From Spodoptera frugiperda (Eukaryota > Arthropoda > Insecta > Lepidoptera > Noctuidae), in NCBI RefSeq assembly GCF_023101765.2, contig NC_064237.1:2719501-2783500 (forward strand): a DNA stretch of 64,000 nucleotides, read 5' to 3'. Within the stretch, counting starts at the first letter, position 1. Every line of letters begins with the position of its first letter. Position numbers and translations under genes: made by a program. The notes beneath the pieces are model-generated. The model made no database searches, had not been told where the DNA came from, and saw nothing but the letters and a program-made list of their open reading frames with translations. Shown here piece by piece: positions 61,061 to 64,000 of the stretch.

Positions 61061-62084
61061 ATAAAACAAAGCTTCATTGGTAGTTTCTTACTATGCTCAG
61101 AATTAACAATATAGGGTTAGGTGGCACGAATCATAATAGGCAGATATTAGTAAAAGTAGTTATTAAAGCTACCTGCACCTATGTGAAAAGTCTGTATGAA
61201 GCAATATTGAGTTCGACTACCTAGTTCGACTAGCAATATACTGGAACATACATCAAGATAGTTTAGAATTTAGATACTATGAAACGATAACCTGGTTTAC
61301 TACATAGAGTTATAGTTAGTTTACAACATTTCCTAACTTAACTACTTACTAAGTTAACTCACTTGTGAAGAAGTTAAGCAAAACGCTAATCTAAATTTAT
61401 TAAAGCCATTTAAATACAGGTTACTAAAATGTCAATTACTTATTATGATTGATCAATCTAGTTTCAAGTTTTAGGCTCGACAGATGATTGATCAATCAAT
61501 AGGCTATATTTGCTTCACAGTGATTATGAATTTATGATGTATCATTTTGCACATTAAATTGCAAAATTTTCGCACGTGATAGCGATGAGGTTTGTAATAA
61601 AATATAATGTGTTACAGTTATTTTATTACTGATGGTTATGTCCTCAGATGATGGGATTACGTCACTTTGTAATTTAAACCTTCTTGCTCAAGATAGACAG
61701 TGTAAATTTAAACGTTCAATGTTTAATCTAGTTTTGATGGAGAAAGATTTATATTGACACGATTGGGATGGTAAACGGACGAGTGACAATAAAGTTGTTG
61801 GTCGGTAATACTATGATAACAACTTAATCATAAAATAAGTCAAAATTAATTAAAATAATTTAATGATGGATGTATCAAGGTTAGGAAGACTTAACCTCCA
61901 AAAGCAGTTATATATTTTTTTGTAAATTCAGTAATCTTTGCAATTAACTCTTGTAAAATTTCCGTGAAGTAATAAAGGAGCATGATGTCATAGTTCAATC
62001 ATCATTTGTTTCCAGTCTACTGGACGAAGACGAATAGTTCGTCATTGTCCCCATAGTATGTAACTATTATAATCTATACTTATA

Positions 62085-62292
62085 TCTATACTAATATTAT
62101 AAAGCTGAAGAGTTTGTTTGTTTGTTTGTTTGTTTGTTTGAACGCGCTAATCTCCGGAACTACTGGTCCGAATTGAATAATTCTTTTTGTGTTGGATAGT
62201 GCATTTATCGAGGAAGGCTATAGGCTATAAAATATTACGCTAAGACCAATAGGAGCCAAGCAGAGCGGGTGAAACCGCGCGGAAGTAGCTAG
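62085..62292 (+). mobile_element. Non-autonomous Helitron (copy A of tandem pair)
   Basis: Starts TCTATACTAATATTATAAAG after an A. It continues CTGAAGAG, a (TTTG)n run at 62112-62138, AACGCGCTAATCTCCGGAAC, TACTGGTCCG and ATCGAGGAAGGCTATAGGCT, and ends GTGAAACCGCGCGGAAGTAG with CTAG, followed by T. CCGCGCGG is the subterminal hairpin. Confidence 0.8.
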
Positions 62293-62293
62293 T

Positions 62294-62477
62294 AAAATTA
62301 TAAAGCTGAAGGGTTTGTTTGTTTGAACGCGCTAATCTCCGGAACTACTGGTCCGATTTGAATAATTCTTTTTGTGTTGGGTAGTGCATTTATCGAGGAA
62401 GGCTATAGGCTATAAAACATCACGCTATGACCAATAGGAGCCAGACAGAGCGGGTGAAACCGCGCGGAAGTAGCTAG
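62294..62477 (+). mobile_element. Non-autonomous Helitron (copy B of tandem pair, head truncated)
   Basis: Begins directly after copy A with AAAATTATAAAGCTGAAGGG and ends with the same CCGCGCGGAAGTAGCTAG before a T. It is about 95% identical to copy A over about 165 bp by eye and has a shorter TTTG run. Confidence 0.8.
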
Positions 62478-62498
62478 TATAAAATAATTATTCATTTG

Positions 62499-62562
62499 TT
62501 TTTTTTTTTTTTTTTTTTATGGAATAGGAGGCAAACGAGCAAACGAGTCACCTGATGTTTCT
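62499..62562 (+). repeat. T-run plus R4 fragment
   Basis: About 19 T residues followed by ATGGAATAGGAGGCAAACGA and GCAAACGAGTCACCTGATG, the beginning of R4. Confidence 0.65.
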
Positions 62563-62577
62563 AAGTACAGTTACTAT

Positions 62578-62722
62578 TTTTTTAAGGGGGGAAATCCAAT
62601 GACTTCTCCCGTCTTAGGCGAGGCGAAAGGGAGTGTCAGACTCTAACTGACTAAAAACCACCCCGTTCCTACTCCTGTTTTTCGTGCCGGAGCCCCGATA
62701 AACCCACTAGGTAGTCCGCAGT
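62578..62722 (-). repeat. Dispersed repeat R1, near-consensus copy
   Basis: AAGGGGGGAAATCCAATGAC, TTCTCCCGTCTTAGGCGAGG, GTGTCAGACTCTAACTGACT, AAAAACCACCCCGTTCCTAC and CACTAGGTAGTCCGCAG. Confidence 0.8.
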
Positions 62723-64000
62723 AAAATCTTATCTGCATACCAAATAACTTGGCTGACTGTACATAATGTTCTTGGCAGGATTTGTACTTTAGACCTAGTT
62801 TATACCTCTATAGTTCTTCTTTTTAGTAGTTACTCTCAAGGAGGTTCAGCTAATAAACTTATGTTTTGTATGCCAAACATGTAATTTTTATTACAGTAAC
62901 CGTGCCTCTGAATAAATGATGTCAAAATTTAGAGGTTTATTGTTTCATTAACATTGCAAACTGTTTTGTAAAAAGGGAAAATGTGCCTATTATTAGGTTA
63001 TGGAGACAGTGATCCAAGGGCTGCCATACACGCACTGCTTGACATGCTGCTACTGTTTGCAATGTATCGATAGTAGGGAACCCATAGATAGCACGCATCC
63101 ATAGCACGCATTTTTCCATATAAAATCATAGCTTAGCTGAGTCCGTTTCCACCAGTGCTAAGCTATATATCCCTAGGAATATGATTGGTGGAAACCAAAC
63201 TCATCCACAGCAACGTGGCATAGCACTTCTTAATCTAACAAGAGCCTGATTTTAGACAAATATCTAAAATTTATCTCTTGGTGTAATTTAGTAACATCGA
63301 ACCTTTAGTACTGTTGACATTAAGTATGATCAGTAGCGGTATTACCGCCAAATCTTGGCCATTCAACAATTTAACTTGGCCAGTCCCTTACTTCACATAA
63401 TTATTCTCAAAATACGGGTCAACTCATTAATTGTATTGTGATGTCATCGTCTCCTTGAAAAGCCACTGATGGGGAAACACAAAACCGCGGAAATACATTG
63501 CACTGCATACAAGGCTGTTTTTATTTGGCCGATGGATTAAGTAGCTCTATTTAAACACGCAATGGAACATCGAAAAGGCGTAGCTTTGACTTCAAGGGCC
63601 TTCTTGAGATATTTGCAGGTCGTTCGCATTGTTTTGTTGTTAATTAACTTCGTAATAAGATTAATTCCCAATTAATTAATAGTGCCTTGTTGGGTCGAGT
63701 GGTCGCACTATTGAATAAGGGGTCTTGGGTGCCAGATCTCTGATGGTTTTCGAAATTCTCAGTTGTGGGTAACACGCTTGTAATTTTTATTTAGATTGTT
63801 TGTGTTTTTGTTCATCATGTAATTTTTGATTTTTTTAAGAATTGGTCCAACATTCTAAGTGTATAAAAATTTGAAAACTGTGTCCCGTTTCATATATATG
63901 TATTTTCACTTTAAAGCTTAATATTAGCTAGATATTAAAGCTCGTATTACCTAGATTTAAAAGCACAGACATTTTTTAAACAAACAAAACTGTCTCTCCA
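62723..64000. other. Gene-free right edge
   Basis: No exon, RNA gene or recurrent repeat recognised up to the window edge. It is presumed to be GH18 intron. Confidence 0.35.

Larger units (their letters stand above)
46109..64000 (+). other. First intron of the GH18 gene, at least 17.9 kb, repeat-rich
   Basis: After the GTAAGA donor no GH18-like exon was seen on the plus strand up to the edge. Between the named repeats the DNA is AT-rich without protein-like frames, apart from the minus-strand frame at 55839-56077. A long first intron after a signal-peptide exon is common for insect genes; that the whole stretch is one intron is inference. Confidence 0.5.

Overview
This is nuclear DNA from a moth, most likely a noctuoid. 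The evidence is AT-rich intergenic DNA (GC roughly 35-38% by eye), spliceosomal introns, and dispersed repeats that I recognise from Lepidoptera: tRNA-derived SINEs of the Helicoverpa HaSE type, Helitron ends, many MITEs and RTE-like tails. No bacterial, organellar or viral gene block is visible. Only four protein genes can be supported; the rest is a dense layer of mostly non-autonomous transposable elements.

Gene-bearing left end (1-8.8 kb). The 5' end of a mitochondrial aconitase gene lies on the minus strand (three exons, 265-974, running off the left edge). Head-to-head with it, across a gap of about 1.2 kb, is a complete 16-exon gene for the exocyst subunit Sec15/EXOC6 on the plus strand (2178-8811, 762 codons). 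Every exon junction keeps the frame, and five Sec15 introns carry dispersed repeats.

Repeat-rich gap (8.8-35.9 kb). I find no gene here. It holds a 1.78-kb long inverted repeat (15.09-16.86 kb), a Helitron (14.49-14.84 kb), a 648-bp DNA transposon with perfect 58-bp GC-rich terminal inverted repeats and TAA target duplications (18.94-19.59 kb), a TIR element interrupted by a hairpin MITE (27.39-28.0 kb), two LINE reverse transcriptase relics (12.3 and 34.4 kb), and several MITE and SINE copies.

Middle (35.9-45.9 kb). A divergent fatty-acid-binding-protein (FABP) family gene lies on the minus strand (exons 1-3 at 39.26-35.92 kb), with a TATA plus initiator promoter. Its last exon was not found. 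More repeats follow.

Right end (45.6-64 kb). A CpG-rich promoter region precedes the first exon of a secreted GH18 chitinase-like protein (45863-46108, plus strand). Its phase-0 donor opens an intron that seems to fill the remaining 17.9 kb, with SINEs, MITEs, tandem Helitron ends at 62.1-62.5 kb, and one unexplained 81-codon minus-strand open frame at 55.8-56.1 kb.

The genes are functionally unrelated: TCA cycle, vesicle tethering, lipid binding, and chitin or growth-factor-like function. I found no new multi-gene system. The most distinctive signals are the transposon structures, a GC-AG first intron in aconitase, and the atypical FABP and GH18 proteins.
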